Source: Bacteroidetes bacterium UBA2364 | GTDB lineage: Bacteria > Bacteroidota > Rhodothermia > Rhodothermales > UBA2364 | NCBI GenBank assembly: GCA_002344075.1 | Contig: DDTM01000103.1 | Span: 85,671 to 134,309 of the forward strand | Reading direction: 5' to 3' | DNA length: 48,639 nucleotides | Shown: one piece after another, positions 34,226 to 42,800 of the stretch | Position numbering within the stretch: the first letter of the stretch is position 1 | Layout: every line of letters begins with the position of its first letter | Position numbers and translations under genes: made by a program | Notes under the pieces: generated by a model | Told to the model about the DNA's origin: nothing | The model's database searches: none | Seen by the model: only the letters and a program-made list of their open reading frames with translations

Positions 34226-34344
34226 AACCCAAAGCGTAAAAGCTGAATAAGTTTGTAAATTCATCGGAATAACCCAATGTAATGCGGAAGTAGTATATTT
34301 CGCTTGCAACCCAATAAGTTCCCCAAAACCTGAAAAAGACCAAA

Positions 34345-35205
34345 ATGCCAACCCTGATTCATTACGCCATTCCGGCATTTATCTTCCTAATCCTCCTCGA
34401 AGCCTTTATTTCTGCAAAGGAACAACTGCACCTATATGAAATCAAGGACACTGCGGCCAGTTTATCCATGGGGGTTGGAAATGTGTTGGTGGGGTTGCTA
34501 ACCAAGGGGTTTTTCTTGGGTTTGTATTTTATGGTGTACGAATTCCGGTTGTTTGACTTGGGGCATGCATGGTGGGTTTGGATTTTGCTCGTTTTTGCAG
34601 ATGATTTTACGTACTATTGGCTGCATCGGCTCAGTCATGAAAGTCGGATTTTGTGGGCTTCTCATGTGGTGCATCACTCTTCTCAAAAGTATAACTTAGG
34701 CACTGCTTTGCGCCAAACTTGGACGGGTTCGTTTTTTAGTGGCTGGTTCTACATATGGCTCCCTTTGCTCGGTTTCCATCCACTGATGGTGTTAACCATG
34801 AATGCCATTAGCCTGATTTACCAATTCTGGATTCATACCGAGGTAATTCATAAAATGGGTCCATTAGAATGGATATTAAACACACCTTCACACCATCGCG
34901 TACATCATGCCTCCGATGCGCAGTATTTAGATCGAAACCATGCGGGGATGCTCATCATCTGGGATCGGATATTTGGAACTTTTGTGCCAGAAAAGGAACG
35001 CCCCACGTATGGCCTCACGAAAAATATCTACACCTATAATCCTGTTCGAATCGCCCTCCACGAATGGCAAGACCTTTTAACAGATGTCTGGAATGCCCCC
35101 GGCTGGCGGGCTAAGATCGGGTATCTTTTTGGCCCGCCAGGCTGGAAGCACGATGGAACAGGGATCACTTCTGAAGAATTAAGGAAACGATCCAAATTAA
35201 AATAA
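34345..35205 (+). CDS. Sterol desaturase / fatty-acid hydroxylase family protein
   Basis: 286 aa integral membrane di-iron enzyme with about four helices. The eight-histidine signature is present: H-R-L-S-H-E (94-99), H-V-V-H-H-S near 110 and H-R-V-H-H-A-S-D near 188. The family hydroxylates or desaturates lipids; in Bacteroidota, members act on carotenoids and on sphingolipid or ornithine-lipid chains, and the substrate cannot be read here. The stop codon abuts the stop of the opposite-strand gene (35205/35206) with no intervening base, so no separate terminator exists between them. Confidence 0.88.
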   Translation: MPTLIHYAIPAFIFLILLEAFISAKEQLHLYEIKDTAASLSMGVGNVLVGLLTKGFFLGLYFMVYEFRLFDLGHAWWVWILLVFADDFTYYWLHRLSHESRILWASHVVHHSSQKYNLGTALRQTWTGSFFSGWFYIWLPLLGFHPLMVLTMNAISLIYQFWIHTEVIHKMGPLEWILNTPSHHRVHHASDAQYLDRNHAGMLIIWDRIFGTFVPEKERPTYGLTKNIYTYNPVRIALHEWQDLLTDVWNAPGWRAKIGYLFGPPGWKHDGTGITSEELRKRSKLK

Positions 35206-38200
35206 CTACTTTAGAAGCGTCATTTTACGCGATAGAACGCCTTCAGACGTCTTGAGGCGGTATAGGTATGTGCCGCTCGGTAGGTCATTGGAAATGAACC
35301 GCACATTAAAATGACCTGCTTCCTGCTGTTGGTTCATAAGCGTCCGAACCAAGCGGCCATTGAGGTCAAATACTTGAAGATTCACCCATCCGGATTTTTG
35401 GAGGGTAAAGCGGATGCTGGTTTCTGGGTTAAATGGATTGGGGTAGTTTGGGGCCAAACTAAAGAGCTGTCGCACGGGTTCTTGTTCCACCGGAACTATC
35501 TTACGCTTTTGGATTTCGAGGTTGTCCGCCATCCAACCCCACCCATCCAAGGTACCGGAAGGATTAAGCAATTGAAACCGTATGTTGATTTTATCCCCAG
35601 CCTTAAAAGTCTTTAGTAGGTCTATTTTTTTGCGTTTCATCAAAGATGGTGTACCATCAGTCTTATTGCTGTACGCGGTTCTCCACTCAGTATAGGCACT
35701 GCTGTTGACGCCGGCTGCCAGTGCCACCCAGGTTTTACCATCTTTGCTTCCTTCTGGCACGACATAACCACCAAATTCAAAATCCGGATATTTGGATCCG
35801 GTTGCACCCGGTCTTAGAATCGCAACTTCGTCGTATTCCATAAAAGCTTCGGTGCTGGTGACAGCAACAATGATTTTGTTGGCCATTTGAAACACATAGT
35901 TGCTCCCTGGAAGGATTGAGATGGGGTGCGGTGTATGAATGGCGCGACCCGTAAAGCCCGTGGCAGTAGAAATATTAAAGATCGCATCGCCATCCACCGA
36001 GCCTGGAGTAAAAAAGATGTTGTTGGATTCCGAAGTGTCGAAGTCGGTCTCTATGCCAGTTAGTAGTGGGCCAAATGGACTTAGGCTTGTGATACTTTTG
36101 GTAAGTTCCAAACTTTTGCGGCCTTTGAAGACCCGAATATTTATGGTTAAGGATTTTGCCGAAAGGTTGTTTAGGTCTGGGGAAAGAAGCGCCCCAGGTT
36201 CATTTTTAGGGTAAGTTCCCAATTTGGTCTGGTTTACAAAGACCCATGTGGAGTCATAGGCAGTTCGGAGGACAAATTCTGCAACCGGAGGTTCGCCGGT
36301 ATTCTGAGCAAACGTTTTAATCACGGGAGGTTGGAAGGAGTATATAAGCAATTCTGGGATCTTGACCGACCATACGCCACGGCCATGCGTACCCAGCACC
36401 ACCTCGTCATCCACAACCTCCATCGTCCAAATGGCTACTGCCGGAAGGCCATTATTGGCATAATGCCATGTAGCCCCGTTGTCGGTGGATTCAAATAGGC
36501 CAATCTCTGTTCCGACCCACAAGGTTTCGGGAGCATGGGGCAATACCAAAAGCGAATAAACGGCCACATTGGGAAAACCGTTGTTGCTTAGAATGCCTGT
36601 ACCAAATCCGGAGATATCTTCCCAAGTTTTCCCTAAGTCGTTGGTTCGTAATATTTTAGGAGCATTAGAAATGGAATAAAGTGCGTATGCAGTAGAATCT
36701 TTACTTGGATGGGTGGCAATAGAAGAAACATTGCCCAAGGTGGCGCTATATCCTGAAACAGGTGCATACGAATCACCACCATTTGTCGAAACATAGAAGC
36801 TACGCCCGCCCGTAATACCATTTCCTGTCCATACAATATTGGGATTGGCAAGTGAAACACGCACATCTGCCCCACTCCAGTTCCAACCATCGCCCGGCTT
36901 TTTTGCCTCCCAATTGGTCCCAAAATCCTTTGAGCGCCAAACACCAGTTGAGCCTATCGCGAATACCCGATCGGGCAGTAGTGGGCTATTGGCGAGGAGG
37001 GAAATAAACGGCCCTTTGCCTTGTCCGCGGTCGGTGAGGTTGGACAGGGATTGGAAAGAAGCGCCGCCATTCACTGATCTACTCAACCCATTGAACTGTG
37101 AAGCCCCCATCATCATTTTGGGATCTGCCTGATGCCAAAGTACTTCGAATCCGTCTCCAGATAAGGCATTGACCCAAGGTGTTGTGGCCCCTGCATTATC
37201 GTTAGAAAACCACGTACCATTGTCTTGCATGCCGCCAAAATAGGCTTGTACCAAAGGCTTTTTTGAGGCACCATAAAACTGGGTTGACTGAATACCATCG
37301 AATTGAACCCAATTATTACCAGCGTCATTCGAAAGAGCGATACCACCGTCATTTGCCGCCAGCAACCTAAACGTATTTCCAGATATTTTGAATGGTACCA
37401 AAAGGTGTTGGTCCACATGGACATCGGCAGTGGCAGTGGGAGCAACACAGGCCGAGCCAAAATAATTCTGACACCCTGTTCCACCGTATCCACTGGTTAA
37501 GTGGGTAGATAAAAACGTATTTCCAGAGGGGTTAATGGTGAGGCGAACAATGTCTATGCCTCCTACAAACACTTCGTTTTTATCCAAGGGACTGACCGCA
37601 ATGGCATTGTCGTACCAGCCTTGGTCACTCATCCAGTTGGCTTTGAGGTTCCCCGAAACCCGCTGATACGTGGCTGCATTCCACGTTTGTGCACCATCTC
37701 GGCTAATCATAAGCCGAGAATCAGATTCTTTGGTATTGTTCACCGTTACAGAAACCACAACGGCGGCATAAACCAAACTCGTGTCTTGGGTGGTCGTGGC
37801 AATTTCCATCCGCCCAAAACCATCGGTAATGCCAAACTCGGTCTTGGTCCATGTTTCTCCTTTATTCACCGACTTATACACGCCATTACCATTCCGTGCA
37901 GCATATAAAGTCTTGAAATTCAAAGGATTGGCCATAAGTTGTTGTACCCATCCACCCATCACATTTCGCCAGGATATGCCACCATCGGTCGTCTTAAACA
38001 CGCCCGTATTGGTTCCCGCAAGTAAAATGTCGGGGTTTTGTGGATCAATAATCAGCCGGTTGACAAACTTGAAGTCGTTGTTCGAGGCTGTAGCCACGAG
38101 TTGTTTCCATGTTTCGCCATGGTCTTTCGACACAAAAATACCATCTCCACGGATGGCATCCACATTGTTAAATCCTTCTCCGGTCCCGGCATATAAAATG

Positions 38201-38670
38201 TCTGGATTGGAAGTTGATTGCACAATAGAAATGGTCGCTAAATTGGGTAATAAAGGTGTTTTGTCTGTCCACGAACGCCCAGCATTGGTGGTTTTCCAAA
38301 TCCCTCCACCAGCAGTTCCTACAAACCAAGTATCGCCAGTAGGGTCAGAAATGTCCACCACAATGGCGCGTGCCCTACCAGAGATATTAAAAGGCCCTCG
38401 TTCTTGCCATGCTAATTCTGTGGCTCGTTTTCCCAAAACAAAGGGGTTGTTCAAGGCGCGTGTCAATTCATTTAAACGATAGTTTGCAGCATATGTTGGC
38501 CCAGCATCTCCATCCCGCGTTCTAATTCGTTTGTGCCACTCAAGAAATTGGCCAGGTCCTTTTTTTTCCTCTTCTTCCTTAGGGATTAGGGACATGCTCG
38601 GCCAAATGAGATAGATGCTTCCGATGACTGTGGCGATCAAGACGCCGGAGAACCAAGTTTTATTCGACAT
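35206..38670 (-). CDS. Giant Asp-box (VPS10/sortilin-like) beta-propeller protein with T9SS sorting domain
   Basis: 1154 aa from ATG 38670; the in-frame start at 38733 would overlap the upstream gene's terminator. An N-terminal hydrophobic segment (about 7-27) acts as signal or anchor and is followed by an acidic E-E-E-E-K-K stretch. About 120-800 carry many Asp-box/BNR-type repeats (D-x-G-x-S/T-W: T-T-N-A-G-R-S-W, K-D-H-G-E-T-W, T-D-G-G-I-S-W, T-D-N-G-A-T-W), i.e. two beta-propellers as in VPS10 proteins. A carbohydrate-binding-like sandwich (about 930-1055) precedes the C-terminal type IX sorting domain (N-Y-P-N-P-F-N-P, ending M-T-L-L-K). The protein is probably on the cell surface; ligand unknown. 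Confidence 0.87.
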   Translation of the reverse strand: MSNKTWFSGVLIATVIGSIYLIWPSMSLIPKEEEEKKGPGQFLEWHKRIRTRDGDAGPTYAANYRLNELTRALNNPFVLGKRATELAWQERGPFNISGRARAIVVDISDPTGDTWFVGTAGGGIWKTTNAGRSWTDKTPLLPNLATISIVQSTSNPDILYAGTGEGFNNVDAIRGDGIFVSKDHGETWKQLVATASNNDFKFVNRLIIDPQNPDILLAGTNTGVFKTTDGGISWRNVMGGWVQQLMANPLNFKTLYAARNGNGVYKSVNKGETWTKTEFGITDGFGRMEIATTTQDTSLVYAAVVVSVTVNNTKESDSRLMISRDGAQTWNAATYQRVSGNLKANWMSDQGWYDNAIAVSPLDKNEVFVGGIDIVRLTINPSGNTFLSTHLTSGYGGTGCQNYFGSACVAPTATADVHVDQHLLVPFKISGNTFRLLAANDGGIALSNDAGNNWVQFDGIQSTQFYGASKKPLVQAYFGGMQDNGTWFSNDNAGATTPWVNALSGDGFEVLWHQADPKMMMGASQFNGLSRSVNGGASFQSLSNLTDRGQGKGPFISLLANSPLLPDRVFAIGSTGVWRSKDFGTNWEAKKPGDGWNWSGADVRVSLANPNIVWTGNGITGGRSFYVSTNGGDSYAPVSGYSATLGNVSSIATHPSKDSTAYALYSISNAPKILRTNDLGKTWEDISGFGTGILSNNGFPNVAVYSLLVLPHAPETLWVGTEIGLFESTDNGATWHYANNGLPAVAIWTMEVVDDEVVLGTHGRGVWSVKIPELLIYSFQPPVIKTFAQNTGEPPVAEFVLRTAYDSTWVFVNQTKLGTYPKNEPGALLSPDLNNLSAKSLTINIRVFKGRKSLELTKSITSLSPFGPLLTGIETDFDTSESNNIFFTPGSVDGDAIFNISTATGFTGRAIHTPHPISILPGSNYVFQMANKIIVAVTSTEAFMEYDEVAILRPGATGSKYPDFEFGGYVVPEGSKDGKTWVALAAGVNSSAYTEWRTAYSNKTDGTPSLMKRKKIDLLKTFKAGDKINIRFQLLNPSGTLDGWGWMADNLEIQKRKIVPVEQEPVRQLFSLAPNYPNPFNPETSIRFTLQKSGWVNLQVFDLNGRLVRTLMNQQQEAGHFNVRFISNDLPSGTYLYRLKTSEGVLSRKMTLLK

Positions 38671-38730
38671 AAAAAGAAAGGTTGAGATGATTAGGGATGC
38701 GCCTAAAATAGAACAAACGTACATTTGGAA

Positions 38731-38766
38731 CAAAAAAAAAGCGAAGTCTAAAACCCCGCTTTTTTC
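38731..38766 (-). terminator. Rho-independent terminator of the pentapeptide/actin-like operon
   Basis: On the minus strand a 7-bp stem AGCGGGG/CTTCGCT (38754-38760 with 38740-38746, two G-U pairs) is extended by flanking A/T pairs and followed by nine T. It lies 18 bases after the actin-like gene's stop. Because the wobble pairs only work on this strand, it is directional. Confidence 0.85.
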
Positions 38767-38783
38767 TCTGATTTAGAGATGGT

Positions 38784-39809
38784 TTAAGGCGCAAAGTCAG
38801 AATAGATCGTAACAACCGTATTGGCATTGCCAATGTCAAGCCCTACCGCCACGCTGTTTTGATCGCCCGTTACTTCCACGGAATGAATACAATAACCCCT
38901 GCTGGCGGCAGTAAGAGGATCGTCTAGAATACGTATATTCAGTGTATCGCCATATTCTTCATCGAACGAATCCATGAGATCACTGTATAAGGCACCGCCT
39001 CCGGCAATGACTAAGGTATCTGCCTTGCCATAGTCCTCGTCTGTCCATAAGTTTCGGATGGCCGATGCAATTACATTTCTGAAATAGCGTTTCAGTACCA
39101 ATTTTCGGATTTCAGTGATGTCAATTCGTTTTCGATTCAACATCGTGGATCCGGATTGAAAGGCTACATCAAACTGATGTTCGGTTCTTAAACCCAGATA
39201 ATAGCTCTTCGAAAGTTCTTTCATACAATCATCCACCGCATACCGTATTCCTTGCGCCGAAATCATGGTTCGCTGCACAATGCCGGATTTATTGCTGAGA
39301 CAAGCTTCAAAAGTGCCGTATCCGAGGCTCACCATAAAGAATGGCTTGTCCCTGAATTCATCCGAGTTACGGGCTGCTTTCACACAGCCATAGATTTCAG
39401 GAATGATTTCTGTTTTGGCGACTGCAACCGACCGAAATTGACGGGTCGAACCGCCAAAAGTGGAAGGGGCATATTCAATCCGGTGTGTACCCGTTATGAA
39501 ATCAATGGCCGCCTGACGGTTCATATTATACGTGGAAAATGGAAAGCCGGACGTAAGTACGATCGGCTCGTCGCTGAGACTGGAAGCCAAAAGCAAGCCT
39601 GATTGCACCAAAAGGCGGTAATCCAGTTCGTGAGGCGAACTATTGATGGCCTTGTGTGGATTTATGCCTTCTGAAAGTGCGAGTTGTCCGATGATGTAGC
39701 CCGTCTGGTCGGAATATATTTTCATGCCCTGCAGCAAGTCCGAGGCAACATTTACTAAATCACCGTTATGGGTCTCATAAACACTTGGGAAAGGGTATGT
39801 GATTAACAT
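38784..39809 (-). CDS. ParM/Alp-type actin-like ATPase, apparently circularly permuted
   Basis: 341 aa. The order of actin-fold motifs is rotated. The N-terminus begins where a ParM-like protein normally continues after its first beta hairpin (Y-P-F-P-S-V at 5-10, then Y-I-I-G-Q-L-A at 38-44). Then come phosphate-2 (S-L-G-Y-G-T-F-E, 161-168), the adenosine motif (V-I-A-G-G-G-A-L, 267-274) and connect-2 (A-A-S-R-G-Y-C-I, 301-308). A six-residue linker follows, then phosphate-1 (G-L-D-I-G-N-A-N-T-V-V, 323-333, encoded at 38811-38843), eight residues before the end. In-frame stop TAA lies three codons before the ATG, so there is no N-terminal extension. The usual Asp of phosphate-2 is Ser161. 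It is 68 bases downstream of the pentapeptide gene. Filament formation is inferred from the family. Confidence 0.82.
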   Translation of the reverse strand: MLITYPFPSVYETHNGDLVNVASDLLQGMKIYSDQTGYIIGQLALSEGINPHKAINSSPHELDYRLLVQSGLLLASSLSDEPIVLTSGFPFSTYNMNRQAAIDFITGTHRIEYAPSTFGGSTRQFRSVAVAKTEIIPEIYGCVKAARNSDEFRDKPFFMVSLGYGTFEACLSNKSGIVQRTMISAQGIRYAVDDCMKELSKSYYLGLRTEHQFDVAFQSGSTMLNRKRIDITEIRKLVLKRYFRNVIASAIRNLWTDEDYGKADTLVIAGGGALYSDLMDSFDEEYGDTLNIRILDDPLTAASRGYCIHSVEVTGDQNSVAVGLDIGNANTVVTIYSDFAP

Positions 39810-39877
39810 GGGAAATTCTTAACGGTTTTGTGGAGAGAGTATGACATATCGGTTTTGCTCAGAGTATAACAAAGTTA

Positions 39878-42800
39878 TTATCGTTTCCCACCTGATTCTA
39901 TCTTGCTTAAGACAACCATCGGAGTGGGGGTAACATTTTCGGGTAATTGGGTAAAGTGCATTCGGGCGCTCTTTAGGTCAGATTCTTCAAAGGTAGCCGT
40001 TTGTACTTGTGCCATAATCATGTTTGCACCATCTAATTTTACATGTTCCCATTTTGCAAGATGTAGGTTGGCTTCAGTCAACTTTGCATGTCGGAAATCG
40101 CAACGTGAAGCATGGCTCTCGCTTAGTTGGGCGTTTTTTAAATCTGTGCGTTCAAAACTACATCTGAAGATTCGTGCTTTCTCTAGATTAATTTGGCCCA
40201 TGAACGCCTGATCGAACGATGAGGCTTGTACTTGTGCCTGAGAGAAGACGGCCTGTTCCATCGAGGCACCTTTAAAGTTTACTTGCTGCAACTTAATGCG
40301 CAGGGCTTTAGCGCCAGTTAATAAGGCAAGCGAAAACTGAGATTCCTGAATATCGGCATGGGAGAGTTCTGCTTCGGCCAGATTTGCCTCCTGAAAAAGG
40401 GAATTTTGAATCCGGCATTCGGAAAAATCAGTTTTCCATAAATCGGCTCGTTGGAAATTGCAATCCGACAAAGCATGTTGGTTAAATTGGGCAAAGGCCA
40501 ACTTGCTACCACTCAGATTTATTCCACGCAATTCGCATTGCTTAAAAACAAGCATCTGACCATTAATTAGCTGTAGGTTCGCTTGTTGCAAATTACAGTG
40601 CTCAAAGACTGCCCCCTGAAGATCACTGCCCTGAAAATCCGTATAAGGGGCTTCAATTTGTGCAAGTTGGGTTTCCCGTAACGAGATACCACGCAATTTG
40701 GCCAGATGTAGCCGTACTCTTGTTAGAATGGCTCCCTCAAAATTTGTGCCGCCTAGCTGCGATTTTTCAAAAGAAATATCCCGTAAGGTAGCACCTTGAA
40801 AGAATGAATTGGTGAGGTCGCACTCTTCAAAGGTGATTTTTTGTAAGACCTGATCTCGGAAGTTCATTCGTTCCATTCTGACTTTCTCAAAGCGACATTG
40901 TCCTAACTGTGCTTTTTTGAACGTTGTATCAGTAAGGTTAGATCCGGAAAAGGTGCTTCCTGTAAAGTCAGGGAACCAAAAGCGGCAATTGCTGAAGTTT
41001 GTTTGAGACAGGAGGGCGTGTGGAATTTTACAGTCAAAAAAAGTTGCTCCGGCAAATTGTGTTTTTACACAAGAAGCCCCCCGGAAATGACAATCCACAA
41101 AGTGCGCGAGTGGGAATTTCGTTTCCCTAAGAATCGTTTCTTGAAATGATACCGATTCAAAACTCAGGGTACTCGCATCGGCTTCATCGAGGTGTGCTTT
41201 ATCAAAAATGGTTTGGTTAAAGCGAACATTTTTAAAAGATACCCGCTCTAAACGGGCTTCTCTGAAGTTGGTTTGGTGCAGTCCAATGTGGCTAAAAGTA
41301 GCATCTTTAAGGTCTGAACGCTCAAAAATAGTTGCTTTGAGGTATAGGTTATGCAGTTTAGCATGCGGTAAGGTGGCATGAACAAAGCTGGCTTCGTTCA
41401 GATTGGAGGTGCTAAAGGTCACATTGGTCATTAAGGCCATATCAAAAGATGCCCCGCTTGCCCCGCACTGATCGAAGTGGCTGCGCTCCATCTGGGCATT
41501 TCGGAAACTGCTTTGTCCTAGATTACAGGCTTTAAAAGAAGCATTGTTTAGCTGGGCATGTTCAAATTGCGAACGTTCTAAATTGCATTGCAGAAAGTTT
41601 GTGTGATCAAATCGGGCATGACGAAGGCTTGCTTCCTGAAAGTTGCATTGATTAAGAGAGGCAAAACTAAAATTTGCTTTTTCTAAATTGGTATTGTTCA
41701 GAACAATATGTGCCAATTGGGTGTGCTGGAGGTCAATACGCTGAAGATTTGCGCCAGACAAACGGGTATGAAGTAAATTTACATTTCGCAATAAGGCTCC
41801 GGAAAGATTGGCATTTTCGAGATTGGCTTTTTGCAAATTGCAGTCCTGAAGGTTACACCCAGACAAATCTGCCCCTCTGAAGTCAAACCCCTGAAGGTTA
41901 AGGCCAGACAAATTGGCTTTTACAAGGCAAGACATCCTGAAATGAGCGAAAAGTTTTTTCGTTTTATTCAACTGGAGTTCGGTACAATCGGTTTTCTCAC
42001 AAGAAACCTCTACCATTTCCGCTCCATCGAGCAGGGTTCGCTTTAGGTTGGATTCGTCTAAGTTTACCTGATTGATCAAGGCCGAGGATAAGTCTGCAAA
42101 TTCAAGGTCTGTCCGTAGAAGCGAGGCACCTGTTAGATCTGCCTGAACCAAAGTGGCGTGCTTTAGGTTTGCTTCGTCTAATTTACAGCCCCGCAAATCA
42201 GCCTTGTCCAATAAAGCTTCTTCTAAATTAATACGCCAAAGGTTGGCCCCTCTTAGGTTAGCTCCCCGTAGGTTGGAGTGCGACAAATTGGCGCTATGTA
42301 AAGAGGCATTCTGGAAGTTGGCGCCCTCAAGATTGGCGCCCCGTAAACTGGTGCCGAGCAGACTGGCATGGCGCAAATCGGCTTTTTCTAAGTTCATTCC
42401 ATCTAAAACCACGTGGTCAAAAACCACATTGGGCATCGAAACCCCTTTCAGGATAACGCCTGCCAGTTTGGCTTTGGTCAGGTTAGTACGCTCAATAAGG
42501 GAGCGGGTAAAGACGGTTTGGGCGAGATTTGCTGATTCCAAATTTACGCCCCAAAGGTGACAACCCTGAAGATTCGCCCCTTCCAAGTTGGCTTCATTTA
42601 AATTGGTAAAAGCAAATCGTACCCCGGCCATGTTGCAGAAAGTCAGGTCTGCACTATGGAAGTTGGAATGATTCAGTCGGGCCTGTGTAAAAATAGCATC
42701 TCGGAAGCGTGTCCTATAGCAAGTGATATGTTCGAGAAGGGCGTCCGCCAAATTTACCCGTTCAAACTCGGCATAAGACAAATCGGTACCACTTAATAAC

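Noticed and set aside
39810..39877. A missed N-terminal exon-like extension or frameshift that would restore phosphate-1 at the start of the actin-like protein
   Set aside because: The gap is only 68 bases, has an in-frame TAA three codons before the ATG, and no frame encodes a D-x-G motif.
42153..42560. Plus-strand open frame inside the pentapeptide gene (also 41674-42046 and 42855-43121)
   Set aside because: These are antisense shadows created by the repeat codons; they have monotonous Lys/Ala/Pro composition and no start context.
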